Shown here piece by piece: positions 1 to 6,762 of a stretch of 9,781 nt of DNA; the stretch's first letter is position 1, and the number at the start of each line of letters is the position of its first letter. The stretch is from Sphingomonas sp. (lineage in GTDB: Bacteria; Pseudomonadota; Alphaproteobacteria; Sphingomonadales; Sphingomonadaceae), in assembly GCA_030146605.1 (NCBI GenBank), contig JASLBO010000285.1, positions 1-9,781 of the forward strand. The letters run 5' to 3'. A program made the translations under genes and the position numbers. The notes below the pieces were generated by a model. The model ran no database searches and was not told the origin of the DNA. It saw only the letters and a program-made list of their open reading frames with translations.

Positions 1-94
1 GGCGCCGGCCGCGGCGCCTCGCATAGGCCGCGAGCCGATGCGCGAGGCTCGGCTGCGGATCGGCGGGTCGGGGATCGGGACTGCCTGGATGCAT
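1..94. other. left edge, coding status unresolved
   Basis: No gene can be assigned with confidence. On the minus strand an ATG at 94-92 opens a frame that stays open to the window edge and would begin MHPGSPDPRPADPQPSLAHR, an Arg- and Pro-rich N-terminus I do not recognise; no good ribosome binding site precedes it. On the plus strand two frames open at the edge end at stops at 94-96 and 107-109; either could be the last residues of a gene entering from the left. If the minus frame is real, the Pho-box array at 133-194 would lie between divergent genes. Confidence 0.2.
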
Positions 95-132
95 GACGCC
101 GTCGATTAGCCGCTGCCCGCCCCGCACGCAAA

Positions 133-194
133 GCGTCACAATTCCGACGGCCAAATGTCATCATACCGCAACCCCATTGGCATCACGCCGTAAA
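133..194 (+). promoter_or_regulatory. Pho-box array (PhoB-type half-sites, 11-bp phased)
   Basis: Six 7-mers start at 133, 144, 155, 166, 177 and 188, exactly 11 bases apart: GCGTCAC, CCGACGG, ATGTCAT, CCGCAAC, TTGGCAT and CCGTAAA. Against the PhoB half-site pattern CTGTCAT/CTGTAAC they match 5, 3, 6, 5, 5 and 5 of 7 positions. The G at position 3 is present in all six and the A at position 6 in five. Direct 7-mers separated by 4-base spacers (11-bp period) are the known architecture of PhoB sites. The array ends 64 bases before the phoX start, the right place for an activator of that gene. The best pair is 155-172. I see no convincing -10 hexamer, as is common for PhoB-dependent promoters, so the transcription start is not placed. 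Confidence 0.6.
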
Positions 195-258
195 GCGGCC
201 CTTCCAAAGGCAGTGCGAGCCGGTTCGCGAATGACCCGGATTCCCTGGGGGATTTTAC

Positions 259-2709
259 ATGAACGACCTGACGCCCACGGCCTTCGGCTATACCGACGGC
301 GACGTCGACACCAACAACAGCAACACCGTCACCCTCAACGAGCTGGCGGCACAGCGCCTCTCGCGCCGCCAGACGCTGCGCGGCGGCTCGGCGATCGTCG
401 CCGCGACGCTCGGCACCTCGGTGCTCGCGGCCTGCGACAGCACTGCCGACGGCTACAATCCTCCGGTCGTGAGTGGTCCGGCGACCAGCGTCACGAGCAG
501 CTCGGGACGCACGGTGACGCTGACCGGCACCCCTGCCGCCACCGGCAACCAGAGCTGGGTCCAGGTCTCGGGCCCGGTGGTGACGCTGAACGGCGCCACC
601 ACGGCCAATGCCAGCTTCCTCGCTCCGTCGGTTTCCGCCGCGACCCAGCTCGTGTTCCGCTACGCGACCGGCACCGGCAATTCGACCGTCTGGGCCGACA
701 CCAACGTGACGGTGAACCCGGCGCAGCTCAGCTTCGCTGCCGTGGCCAAGAACAAGCTCGACGTCGTCAGCGTGCCCGCGGGCTACAAGGTGCAGGTGAT
801 CAACCGCCTCGGCGATCCGATCGCCACGGGCGTGCCCGCCTACAAGAATGACGGCACCGACACCAATTTCGCCCAGCGCATCGGCGATCATGGCGACGCG
901 CTCTATTGGTACGGCCTGAGCGCCACCGGCACCCGCGACGATACCAGCTCGACCCGCGGCCTGATCGTCCAGAACCACGAGAACATCACCGCCAAATATC
1001 TCCACCCCAACGGCCAGACCGCGGCACCGCGTCCCGAGGGCGAGGCGCTCAAGGAGATCGAGTGCCACGGCGTCAGCGTCACCGAAGTGTCCGAGAATGC
1101 CAGCCGGGTCTGGTCGACCAACCAGAACAGCACGCTCAACCGCCGCATCACCCCGAACACCCCGATGGCGTTCAACGGCCCGGTCCGCGGATCGGATCTG
1201 CTCAAGACGCTCTACTCGCCCACCGGCGTGGCGGGTCGCGGCACGATCAACAATTGCGCTAACGGCGTCACCCCCTGGGCGACCAACCTGACCTGTGAAG
1301 AGAATTGGGCGGGCTATTTCCGCCGCGCCGGCGAGGTGGCGCGCACTGCCAGGGAGACCACCGCCTTCGCGCGCTACGGCATCTCGGCGACGTCGAACGG
1401 CAACAACGCTTGGTCGACCGTCGTTCCGGCCGATGCCGCCGACACGCGCTTCCGCCGCTGGGACATCCGCGCGACCGGCGCAACCGCGACCGACGACTTC
1501 CGCAACGAAGCCAACCAGTTCGGCTGGGTGGTCGAGATCGATCCGTACACCCCCGCATCGATCCCGCGCAAGCGCACCGCGCTCGGGCGCCTCGGTCATG
1601 AGGGCGCGTGGCCCGGCCTGTTCGTCGCCGGCCGCAAGCCCGCCTGGTACATGGGCGACGATTCGACGCGCGAATATATGTACAAGTTCGTCTCGGCGAC
1701 GCCCTGGGTCGCGGCCGACGCAACGGCGGCCGACCGCCTTGCAACGGGCGACAAGTATCTCGATGCCGGCACGCTCTATGTCGCCAAGTTCGCCGCCGAC
1801 GGCAGCGGCACCTGGGTGCCGCTCGTGTTCGGCCAGAACGGCATCACCGCGGCCAACCCGGCTTATGCGTTCGCCGATCAGGCCGACGTGCTGGTCAATG
1901 CGCGCCTCGCCGCGGACGTGGTGGGCGCGACGCCGATGGACCGCCCCGAATGGACCGCGGTCAACCCGGCCAACGGCCAGGTCTATCTGACCTTGACCAA
2001 CAATAGCGGACGCACGGCCACCGCCACCGACGCCGCCAACCCGCGCTCCTATAGCGACCCCCGGACCACCGGCGGGGCGACCAACGGCAACGCCAACGGC
2101 CACATCATCCGCCTGCGCGAGACCGGCGACACCACCGAGGCGACCGGCTTCAGCTGGGACATCTACGCGTTCGGCGCGGGCGCCGATCTCGATCCGGCGA
2201 ACATCAATGTCTCGGCGCTCACCGCGGACAACGACTTCTCCAGCCCGGACGGCCTGTGGTTCGCCCGGCCGACCAACGCGTCGGGCCAGGTCAAGCCGCT
2301 GCTGTGGATCCAGACCGACGACGGCGCCTATACCGACGTCACCAACTGCATGATGCTCGCGGCGATGCCGGGCACCGTCGGCGACGGCGGCGCGCGCACC
2401 ATCACCAACACCGCGACCGGCGGAGCGACGTCCACCCAGGCCACGCGTGTCGGCGCGACCCCGACCGCGGCAGCGCTCAAGCGCTTCCTCGTCGGCCCGG
2501 TGGACTGCGAGATCACCGGCGTCGACTCGACTCCGGATGGCCGCACGCTGTTCGTCGGCATCCAGCATCCGGGCGATGGCGGCACCGTCGCCCTGCCGGG
2601 CGGTCACTGGCCCGACAGCCAGGCGACCGGCACCGCAGGCGCCGCAGTCCGCCCGCGCTCGGCGGTCGCGGTGATCACCAAGGACGATGGCGGCGTCGTC
2701 GGCCTCTAA
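259..2709 (+). CDS. phoX: PhoX-family (DUF839) phosphatase, Tat-exported lipoprotein with N-terminal Ig-like domain
   Basis: The product is an 816-residue extracytoplasmic phosphatase of the PhoX/DUF839 family; characterised members are Ca/Fe-dependent phosphomonoesterases used in phosphate starvation. The signal is at residues 35-59: SRRQTL (twin arginine R36-R37), a hydrophobic stretch, then lipobox LAAC with C59 as the lipidation site. Residues about 66-154 look like an Ig/PKD-like beta-sandwich (W-V-Q-V-SGP, then FLAPSVSAATQLVFRYATG). The catalytic fold follows: QNHEN at 238-242, NCANGVTPW from C333, TCEEN with C346-E347-E348, SSPDGLWF, and near the C-terminus GPVDCEITG and STPDGRTLFVGIQHPGDGG, all family signatures. 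It is longer than usual PhoX proteins because of the Ig-like insert and a 34-residue pre-signal extension. The ATG is set by GGGGGA at 247-252, 6 bases upstream. The array at 133-194 suggests PhoB control. Family assignment is strong; the exact substrate is inferred. Confidence 0.93.
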   Translation: MNDLTPTAFGYTDGDVDTNNSNTVTLNELAAQRLSRRQTLRGGSAIVAATLGTSVLAACDSTADGYNPPVVSGPATSVTSSSGRTVTLTGTPAATGNQSWVQVSGPVVTLNGATTANASFLAPSVSAATQLVFRYATGTGNSTVWADTNVTVNPAQLSFAAVAKNKLDVVSVPAGYKVQVINRLGDPIATGVPAYKNDGTDTNFAQRIGDHGDALYWYGLSATGTRDDTSSTRGLIVQNHENITAKYLHPNGQTAAPRPEGEALKEIECHGVSVTEVSENASRVWSTNQNSTLNRRITPNTPMAFNGPVRGSDLLKTLYSPTGVAGRGTINNCANGVTPWATNLTCEENWAGYFRRAGEVARTARETTAFARYGISATSNGNNAWSTVVPADAADTRFRRWDIRATGATATDDFRNEANQFGWVVEIDPYTPASIPRKRTALGRLGHEGAWPGLFVAGRKPAWYMGDDSTREYMYKFVSATPWVAADATAADRLATGDKYLDAGTLYVAKFAADGSGTWVPLVFGQNGITAANPAYAFADQADVLVNARLAADVVGATPMDRPEWTAVNPANGQVYLTLTNNSGRTATATDAANPRSYSDPRTTGGATNGNANGHIIRLRETGDTTEATGFSWDIYAFGAGADLDPANINVSALTADNDFSSPDGLWFARPTNASGQVKPLLWIQTDDGAYTDVTNCMMLAAMPGTVGDGGARTITNTATGGATSTQATRVGATPTAAALKRFLVGPVDCEITGVDSTPDGRTLFVGIQHPGDGGTVALPGGHWPDSQATGTAGAAVRPRSAVAVITKDDGGVVGL

Positions 2710-2745
2710 ACGGTACCGACATTCAAATGCGCGAGCGGTTTCAAT

Positions 2746-2825
2746 CCTCCCCCGCAAGGGGGAGGTGGCATGCACAGCATGACGGAGGGGGAGGTATCAC
2801 TGCGTTCAGTGAGTCCTCCCCCTCC
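2746..2825. repeat. double hairpin intergenic element (C/G-block palindromes)
   Basis: Two adjacent perfect inverted repeats. The first pairs CCTCCCCC (2746-2753) with GGGGGAGG (2758-2765) around a GCAA tetraloop. The second pairs GGAGGGGGAGG (2784-2794) with CCTCCCCCTCC (2815-2825) and continues inside with TCACTG (2797-2802) and CAGTGA (2807-2812) around a CGTT loop. The arms of the two hairpins are mutually complementary, so alternative pairings are possible. It lies 36 bases after the phoX stop. This resembles the short dispersed C/G-rich palindromic elements found between genes in sphingomonads (inference from memory of the pattern). It could protect the 3' end of the mRNA or slow transcription; there is no T-tract. 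Confidence 0.7.
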
Positions 2826-3097
2826 ATCGCATTCGGCGCCACAGTACATCGATAGGCGCTGGGCCACCGGCCAATTCTTCGGCCGGCGAAATTTACCCCA
2901 ATGCGCTCGCGACAACGTGAGCTCGGCCACGAACCCTCGGTTGCGCCTTGAAATGTAGGATTTCGTCTGCTTGCCTCGGGCGGTCGGCCTTGCCGCCCGC
3001 TCTTTGACATCGTCGGATCGGTCCCTCGCGAGACCTGGTCGACGCGCACGGCGCGCAGCGCCTTTGTGGCGTCTGACTGGTGCGCCAGCTTGACGCT

Positions 3098-3185
3098 GGT
3101 GTCGCGCCGGCGCCGCTTCGGTGTCGCGCCAGTGTCGCGGCGGTGTCGCGTCAGTGCCGCGCCGGTGTCGCATCGGTGCCGCGTC
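3098..3185. repeat. tandem array, 8 x 11 bp
   Basis: Eight consecutive 11-base units: GGTGTCGCGCC, GGCGCCGCTTC, GGTGTCGCGCC, AGTGTCGCGGC, GGTGTCGCGTC, AGTGCCGCGCC, GGTGTCGCATC and GGTGCCGCGTC. The consensus is RGTGYCGCGYC. Units 1 and 3 are identical; unit 2 is the most divergent. The period is close to one DNA helical turn and not a multiple of three, so reading frames across it shift register with every unit, which argues against a coding role. It could be a minisatellite formed by slippage or a phased protein-binding array; nothing in the sequence decides between these. Confidence 0.85.
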
Positions 3186-3210
3186 GCAGGCGCGAAGCGA
3201 CAACCGCGCA

Positions 3211-3241
3211 TTTATTTTATCCTTGTAAACAAGTAACTTAC
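3211..3241. other. AT-rich island with two small dyads
   Basis: A short AT-rich patch stands out in very GC-rich surroundings. It contains CTTGT-AA-ACAAG (3222-3233), overlapped by GTAA-C-TTAC (3233-3241), both perfect inverted repeats. Read on the minus strand it also supplies AAGGA eight bases before an ATG at 3211-3209. It may be an operator or a promoter segment, but no paired -35/-10 set is convincing and no supported gene starts nearby. Confidence 0.3.
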
Positions 3242-3323
3242 CGCGTGTCATCCGCGGACAAAAGTCGCCAGCGCGTCAAGCGTGTCAACTTGCCCCCGGG
3301 GCTGGTCCGCTACCCCGCCCTTC

Positions 3324-3356
3324 ACTCCCCCGCCCTCTGCAAAGGGGAGAGGGAGT
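3324..3356. repeat. imperfect hairpin downstream of the minus-strand lipoprotein gene
   Basis: ACTCCC (3324-3329) pairs with GGGAGT (3351-3356), and the inner C-rich and G-rich blocks pair further with two mismatches around a TGCAAA-containing loop. It begins 21 bases past the stop of the minus-strand lipoprotein gene, where a transcript-end structure is expected, and has the same C-block/GCAA/G-block composition as the element at 2746-2825. There is no T-run, so Rho-independent termination is doubtful. Confidence 0.45.
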
Positions 3357-3377
3357 CGAGCTGAACGTCGACGCGCT

Positions 3378-3749
3378 CTAGCGGTCGGTACGGCTGACGA
3401 TGTTGGCGGTGCCGTCGGGAGTGATGCTGATCATGTAGGCGCGCTTGTCGGTACAAGTGGCGCGCCACAGCGGCTTGCCGTCCAGATCGGGCAGGCGCTC
3501 GGAAGACGCGACTCCCTGACAGGCGATGTCGGCGTCCATCAGCGCGCGGATGAACACCACGTTGCGCTGGCGATCGGACATTGCGAGCACCGCCGCGGTC
3601 ACGTTTTGCCCGCTGGCTTCGTTGCCCGCGGCGTTTGCCTCGGCCTCCAGATTGCCCGCCGCGGTCGCATTCGCCTCCTGCTGCTCGCCGCCGCCGCACC
3701 CGGCGAGCGCCAGCACCATCAGCGCCGGCAGAACAATGCGCTTCGTCAT
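3378..3749 (-). CDS. small lipoprotein of unknown function
   Basis: The 123-residue product starts MTKRIVLPALMVLALAGC, a textbook lipoprotein signal with lipobox LAGC and lipidated C18. An Ala/Asn/Glu-rich linker (about 20-50) follows, then a compact conserved-looking domain (about 52-123) with two cysteines (in IACQG and RATCTD) that could form a periplasmic disulfide. The ATG at 3749 is chosen over an upstream in-frame ATG at 3818 because GGGAGA (3757-3762) sits 7 bases before it and the signal peptide then starts properly. It lies 79 bases downstream of the amidohydrolase pair on the same strand, so it may be the last gene of that operon. I do not recognise a named family; it looks like a sphingomonad hypothetical lipoprotein. 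Confidence 0.8.
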   Translation of the reverse strand: MTKRIVLPALMVLALAGCGGGEQQEANATAAGNLEAEANAAGNEASGQNVTAAVLAMSDRQRNVVFIRALMDADIACQGVASSERLPDLDGKPLWRATCTDKRAYMISITPDGTANIVSRTDR

Positions 3750-3828
3750 CTGCGTATCTCCCATTCGCCACCGACGCGGCGCTCCGGTAATGCTGCGCCG
3801 GTCATGGTGGTTCCGCAACCTTTCGGCC

Positions 3829-5139
3829 TCAGTGCTGGTACGCCTTGGGCAGCGCGCCTTCCCCGGGATCCCAATAGCGATCGCGCAGCCGTGTCTGCCG
3901 GCTGGTCATCGGCTGCTCGACGCCGTCGATGAACACGTTGACTGCCGAGGTGCCGATCTCGAGCGGATCGCCGTCCCAGATCACCAGATCGCCGTGCCGC
4001 CCCGGCTTGAGCGAGCCGAACGCGTCGCCCATCCCGAGCGCCTCGGCAGGGCGTGAAGTGATCGTCGCGAACGCCTCGCCCCAGCTGAGCCCGCTCGCGC
4101 CGGGCACTTTGCCCAGAGCGACGAGGTTGCCGGCATATTGCTTTTCCCAGCGCGCCTGCCGCGCCTCGTCCTGGTTGATCGTGCCGATGCCGACGAGCAC
4201 GCCCGCCGCCTTCATCCGGCCGATATTCGATTGGGTGGCGGCAAGCTGCTCGAAGCTCTCGGGCAGGTCGGCGACCGCGGAGGCGATCACCGGCACCCCT
4301 GCCGCAGCGATCTCGCGCGCGACGGTCCAGCCCTCGGTGGCACCGACCAGCACCAGCCGCAGCGACGGCACATCCTTCCTGAGCGCAAGGATCGTCAGAA
4401 TGTCCGATCCGCGCTCGACATGCACGAGCAGCGGCATCCTCCCCTGCACTACCGGAACCAGCGCCTCGGCATCGGCCCGGGTCAGCAACGAATCCTTGCC
4501 GCGATCGGCGAAGCTCGCCGGGCTGCGGACATAATCGCGAACCTCAAACAAGGCGTTCTTGAGCATCGCATAAGCTGCCGGTCGGCTGCCGCCCGCGGCG
4601 CGCGCGCCGGCCTCGCCATATTCCATGAACTGGAAGGCGCGCGGCCTGGCGACCGGATCCATGTCGGCACCAAGATCGATCACCGCACCCTGGCCGGCGA
4701 AGATCGAGCCCTTGCTGTTGTCGGGCGCGACGGCGGCGCGGGTGACCCCTTCGAGCCGGTTGATCGCCAGCGGGCTGCTCTTCGGGTTGACTGCCGGCGC
4801 GACGTCGAGCGCGGCGTTGAACGGCGAGCTTCCCGCCGAGCTGTCGTTGGTCCCCTCCACTGCATCGACCTCGACGATGCCCATCCGGGTGAACCCGGCG
4901 AAAATCCCCGGCGTCACCCAGCGGCCGCCCGCATCGACGATCCGCGCACCCGCGGGAGCGGCTATACCCGCACCGGCCGCGACGACGCGGCCGTCGCGGA
5001 TCACGACGGTGCCGCCATCGACCGGCCCGGCGCCGTCGCCGATCACGACCTTGGCGTTGGTGATCGCCAGCGTCTGCGCCGCGGCGGGAGCGGCGATGGC
5101 GAGCATCGCGCCCGCCGATAGAAGCAGCTTGTTGATCAC
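3829..5139 (-). CDS. exported amidohydrolase-like protein lacking the HxH metal motif (probable pseudoenzyme)
   Basis: A 436-residue protein of the amidohydrolase superfamily. The GTG start (5139-5137) overlaps the upstream stop as GTGA and gives a clean signal peptide with likely cleavage after A21 (APAAA|QT). An N-terminal beta-sandwich (about 24-72) and the family hinge W-V-TPG (74-78) are present, as is the C-terminal signature GSLKPGRHGDLVIWDGDP. Where the family has D-x-H-x-H after TPG, this protein has A81-G-F83-T-R85, so both metal-binding His are absent. The whole protein has only three His (in LLVHVE, GRHGD and the C-terminal YQH), and the barrel-end Asp region reads GIGTINQDE rather than a clear aspartate motif. 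A binuclear metal site cannot form as in active relatives. It is translationally coupled to an intact paralogue, so a structural or regulatory partner is plausible. An upstream ATG at 5373 in the same frame lies within the neighbouring gene and is rejected. Confidence 0.88.
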   Translation of the reverse strand: MINKLLLSAGAMLAIAAPAAAQTLAITNAKVVIGDGAGPVDGGTVVIRDGRVVAAGAGIAAPAGARIVDAGGRWVTPGIFAGFTRMGIVEVDAVEGTNDSSAGSSPFNAALDVAPAVNPKSSPLAINRLEGVTRAAVAPDNSKGSIFAGQGAVIDLGADMDPVARPRAFQFMEYGEAGARAAGGSRPAAYAMLKNALFEVRDYVRSPASFADRGKDSLLTRADAEALVPVVQGRMPLLVHVERGSDILTILALRKDVPSLRLVLVGATEGWTVAREIAAAGVPVIASAVADLPESFEQLAATQSNIGRMKAAGVLVGIGTINQDEARQARWEKQYAGNLVALGKVPGASGLSWGEAFATITSRPAEALGMGDAFGSLKPGRHGDLVIWDGDPLEIGTSAVNVFIDGVEQPMTSRQTRLRDRYWDPGEGALPKAYQH

Positions 5140-6551
5140 TTCACGTCCCCCTCGCCCGGCTGGCCGAGCTCGAAATCGGATACCGGCCGCAGCTTCGGAT
5201 TGTTGGCGTCGTAGAGCAGCGCCCCGTCGACCCACACCATCTGGGGCCGCGTGTAGACGCTGAACGGATTGCCGTTCCACAGCACGACATCGGCCATCTT
5301 GCCGGGCTTGAGGCTGCCGGTCCTGTCGGCGATCCCCAGTGCCCTGGCCGGGTTGATCGCCAGCCAGCGCCACGCCGCCGCTTCGGAGATGTCGAAGCCG
5401 GACTTGCGTCCCGAGGCGCGCGCCTTGGCGACTTCCTGGTTGAGCCGCTGGATGCCGTTCGCGTCGTCCGAATGGATCATCGCGCAGGCGCCTTCCTTCT
5501 CGAGGATGGCGAGGTTCTCGTTGACTGCGTCATAGGCTTCCATCTTGAAGCCGTACCAGTCGGCCCAGACCGCGGCGCACGTGCTGTTGGCCTTGAGCAG
5601 ATCGGCGATCTTGTACGCCTCGACCGCGTGGTGGAACGCCGTTACCCGGTAGCCGAACTCCTTGGCCATATCCATGACCACCGCCATCTCGTCGGCGCGG
5701 TAGCAATGGTTCTGGACGAGGATCTCGCCCTCCAGCACGCCGCGCAGCGTGTCCATCGCGATGTCGCGGGTCGGCGCCTCGCCGCCCTTGTCCTCATATT
5801 TGTCCCAGCGGCGCTTATACTCGACCGCCTTGGCCCAGGTCTGGCGGTCGACGGCGATATTGCCCATCCGCGTCGCCGGCGCCCGGCCCTTGCTGCCATA
5901 GACGCGCTTGGGATTCTCGCCGCACGCCATCTTGAGGCCATAAGGCGCGCCGGGGAACTTCATCCCCTGCATCGTCCGCGCATAGACGTTCTTGACCGTG
6001 ACCGAGCGCCCGCCGAACAGGTTGGCGGAGCCGGGAAGGATCTGCAGCGTCGTCACCCCGCCATTGGTGAGCGCGCGGGCAAAGCCGGGGTCCTGCGGCC
6101 AGACGCTGTGCTCGGCCCAGACCTCGGCGGTGACCGGCGCGGTCATCTCGTTGCCGTCGGACAGTGCCTCGACACCCGGCGAGGGATAATTGCCCAGATG
6201 GCTATGGATGTCGATCACACCGGGGGTCACATATTTGCCGCGCGCGTCGATCACCGTGACGCCGGCCTCGGCCGCCAGCCCCTGCCCGAGCGCGACGATC
6301 TTGCCGTCGCGGAACAGCACCGAGCCATTGTCGATCCGCCCGCCTTCGCCGTCGAAAATGGTGACATTGGTCAGCAGGGTCGGCGCGCCCGGATAGACGC
6401 GATAGGTCGACGGGAACGGATCGTGCGAATAGCCCTTGCCCTTGCCCGGTCCGCCCGCTGGTTCGGAAGATGCGCTCTGCGGCGTGCTGGCGCTCTCCGC
6501 GCAGCCCCCCAGCGCAAGTACGCTGGCGAGGATCAAGACCGGTCGAAACAA
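5136..6551 (-). CDS. lipoprotein amidohydrolase with intact metal site
   Basis: A 471-residue envelope metallo-hydrolase of the amidohydrolase superfamily, imidazolonepropionase-like. The TTG start (6551-6549) is preferred because AAGGAA (6558-6563) lies 6 bases upstream and gives a short lipoprotein signal, MFRPVLILASVLALGGC, with C17 lipidated; an ATG at 6605 would add 18 Arg-rich residues. Metal-site candidates appear in order: H116-x-H118 in TPGVIDIHSH, K207 in GLKMACGEN, H282 in VQNHCY, H307/H308 in TAFHHAVEAYK, and D362 in MIHSDDANG. The C-terminus has GSLKPGKMADVVLWNGNP, the family's return to the beta-sandwich. The substrate is unknown; relatives hydrolyse amide or peptide bonds, so a dipeptidase-like or cyclic-imide role is possible. 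It heads a likely operon with the HxH-less paralogue and is divergent from the sensor kinase. Confidence 0.9.
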   Translation of the reverse strand: MFRPVLILASVLALGGCAESASTPQSASSEPAGGPGKGKGYSHDPFPSTYRVYPGAPTLLTNVTIFDGEGGRIDNGSVLFRDGKIVALGQGLAAEAGVTVIDARGKYVTPGVIDIHSHLGNYPSPGVEALSDGNEMTAPVTAEVWAEHSVWPQDPGFARALTNGGVTTLQILPGSANLFGGRSVTVKNVYARTMQGMKFPGAPYGLKMACGENPKRVYGSKGRAPATRMGNIAVDRQTWAKAVEYKRRWDKYEDKGGEAPTRDIAMDTLRGVLEGEILVQNHCYRADEMAVVMDMAKEFGYRVTAFHHAVEAYKIADLLKANSTCAAVWADWYGFKMEAYDAVNENLAILEKEGACAMIHSDDANGIQRLNQEVAKARASGRKSGFDISEAAAWRWLAINPARALGIADRTGSLKPGKMADVVLWNGNPFSVYTRPQMVWVDGALLYDANNPKLRPVSDFELGQPGEGDVK

Positions 6552-6611
6552 GCGCGATTCCTTCCCTGTTCGTTGCGCTCGCGGCGCGCGCCTTGATCGT
6601 GGCAAACAGGC

Positions 6612-6641
6612 AATTTAGCAAGCGTCGGCTTGCTCTTTGAA
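6612..6641 (-). promoter_or_regulatory. possible leftward promoter with 7-4-7 dyad in the spacer
   Basis: AGCAAGC (6617-6623) and GCTTGCT (6628-6634) form a perfect 7-bp inverted repeat with a 4-base centre. Read on the minus strand it almost exactly fills the gap between TTCAAA (6641-6636) and TAAATT (6617-6612), each matching 4 of 6 bases of the -35 and -10 consensus with an 18-base spacer. That would start the amidohydrolase transcript roughly 55 bases upstream of its TTG. A dyad within a long spacer is the arrangement of MerR-type promoters, but no MerR gene is in the window. The dyad is certain; the promoter is tentative. Confidence 0.35.
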
Positions 6642-6741
6642 ATACCATGGAAAAATTAGGCGCTGACAGTAACATGGACTAGTGGTCGTACGGAGCTTTC
6701 CACGACGATTCATTCAGTGTTAAGGCGGGGCGCTACGCTTA

Positions 6742-6753
6742 CCCTGTACAGGG
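6742..6753. promoter_or_regulatory. 12-bp perfect palindrome CCCTGTACAGGG at the kinase gene start
   Basis: CCCTGTACAGGG is its own reverse complement and ends 9 bases before the TTG start of the sensor kinase. It abuts the purine-rich GGGGCAGG (6751-6758) that would serve as ribosome binding site. It could be an operator for a dimeric regulator or, in RNA, a CCCU/AGGG stem with a GUAC loop partly hiding the ribosome binding site. A chance palindrome of this length is uncommon but possible. Confidence 0.4.
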
Positions 6754-6762
6754 GCAGGTATT

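Larger units (their letters stand above)
2710..3377. other. long intergenic region between convergent genes, repeat-rich
   Basis: This stretch separates the convergent phoX and minus-strand lipoprotein genes and holds no gene I can support. Open frames crossing it on the minus strand (for example 3211 to 2741 and 3251 to 2706) translate into Arg-rich low-complexity sequence from the 11-bp repeats and Pro/Gly blocks from the hairpin element. Besides the elements listed separately, it has two small perfect stems: CCGGCC/GGCCGG at 2867-2872 and 2881-2886, and CGGGCGG/CCGCCCG at 2977-2983 and 2993-2999. No stem is followed by a T-run, so no classical intrinsic terminator is evident for phoX. Bases about 2830-3080 otherwise show nothing I recognise. 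Confidence 0.6.

Noticed and set aside
2746..2765. Hairpin after phoX as an intrinsic terminator
   Set aside because: The stem is strong but is followed by TGGCA rather than a T-run, so I list it as a repeat element only.
136..2775. An 879-codon open frame on the minus strand opposite phoX
   Set aside because: It is a shadow of the GC-rich phoX codons. The plus-strand product has complete family motifs, signal and ribosome binding site, while the minus product is Arg/Gly/Ala/Val-rich with no recognisable domain.
3004..3032. TTGACA at 3004-3009 as a rightward -35 box
   Set aside because: No acceptable -10 hexamer occurs 16-18 bases downstream, and no gene follows in that direction.
2706..3251. 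Two overlapping minus-strand frames (181 and 156 codons) as genes
   Set aside because: Their translations are largely the 11-bp array in two frames and the hairpin element (Pro/Gly blocks), with no conserved domain. The tandem period is not a multiple of three.
3750..3818. Upstream ATG at 3818 as the start of the small lipoprotein
   Set aside because: It would place 23 charged residues before the lipoprotein signal. The inner ATG at 3749 has a well-spaced GGGAGA.
6594..6607. TTGAT-N4 motif as a FixK/FNR site near the kinase
   Set aside because: Only the left half fits; the right half (GCAAA) matches just two of five bases of ATCAA.
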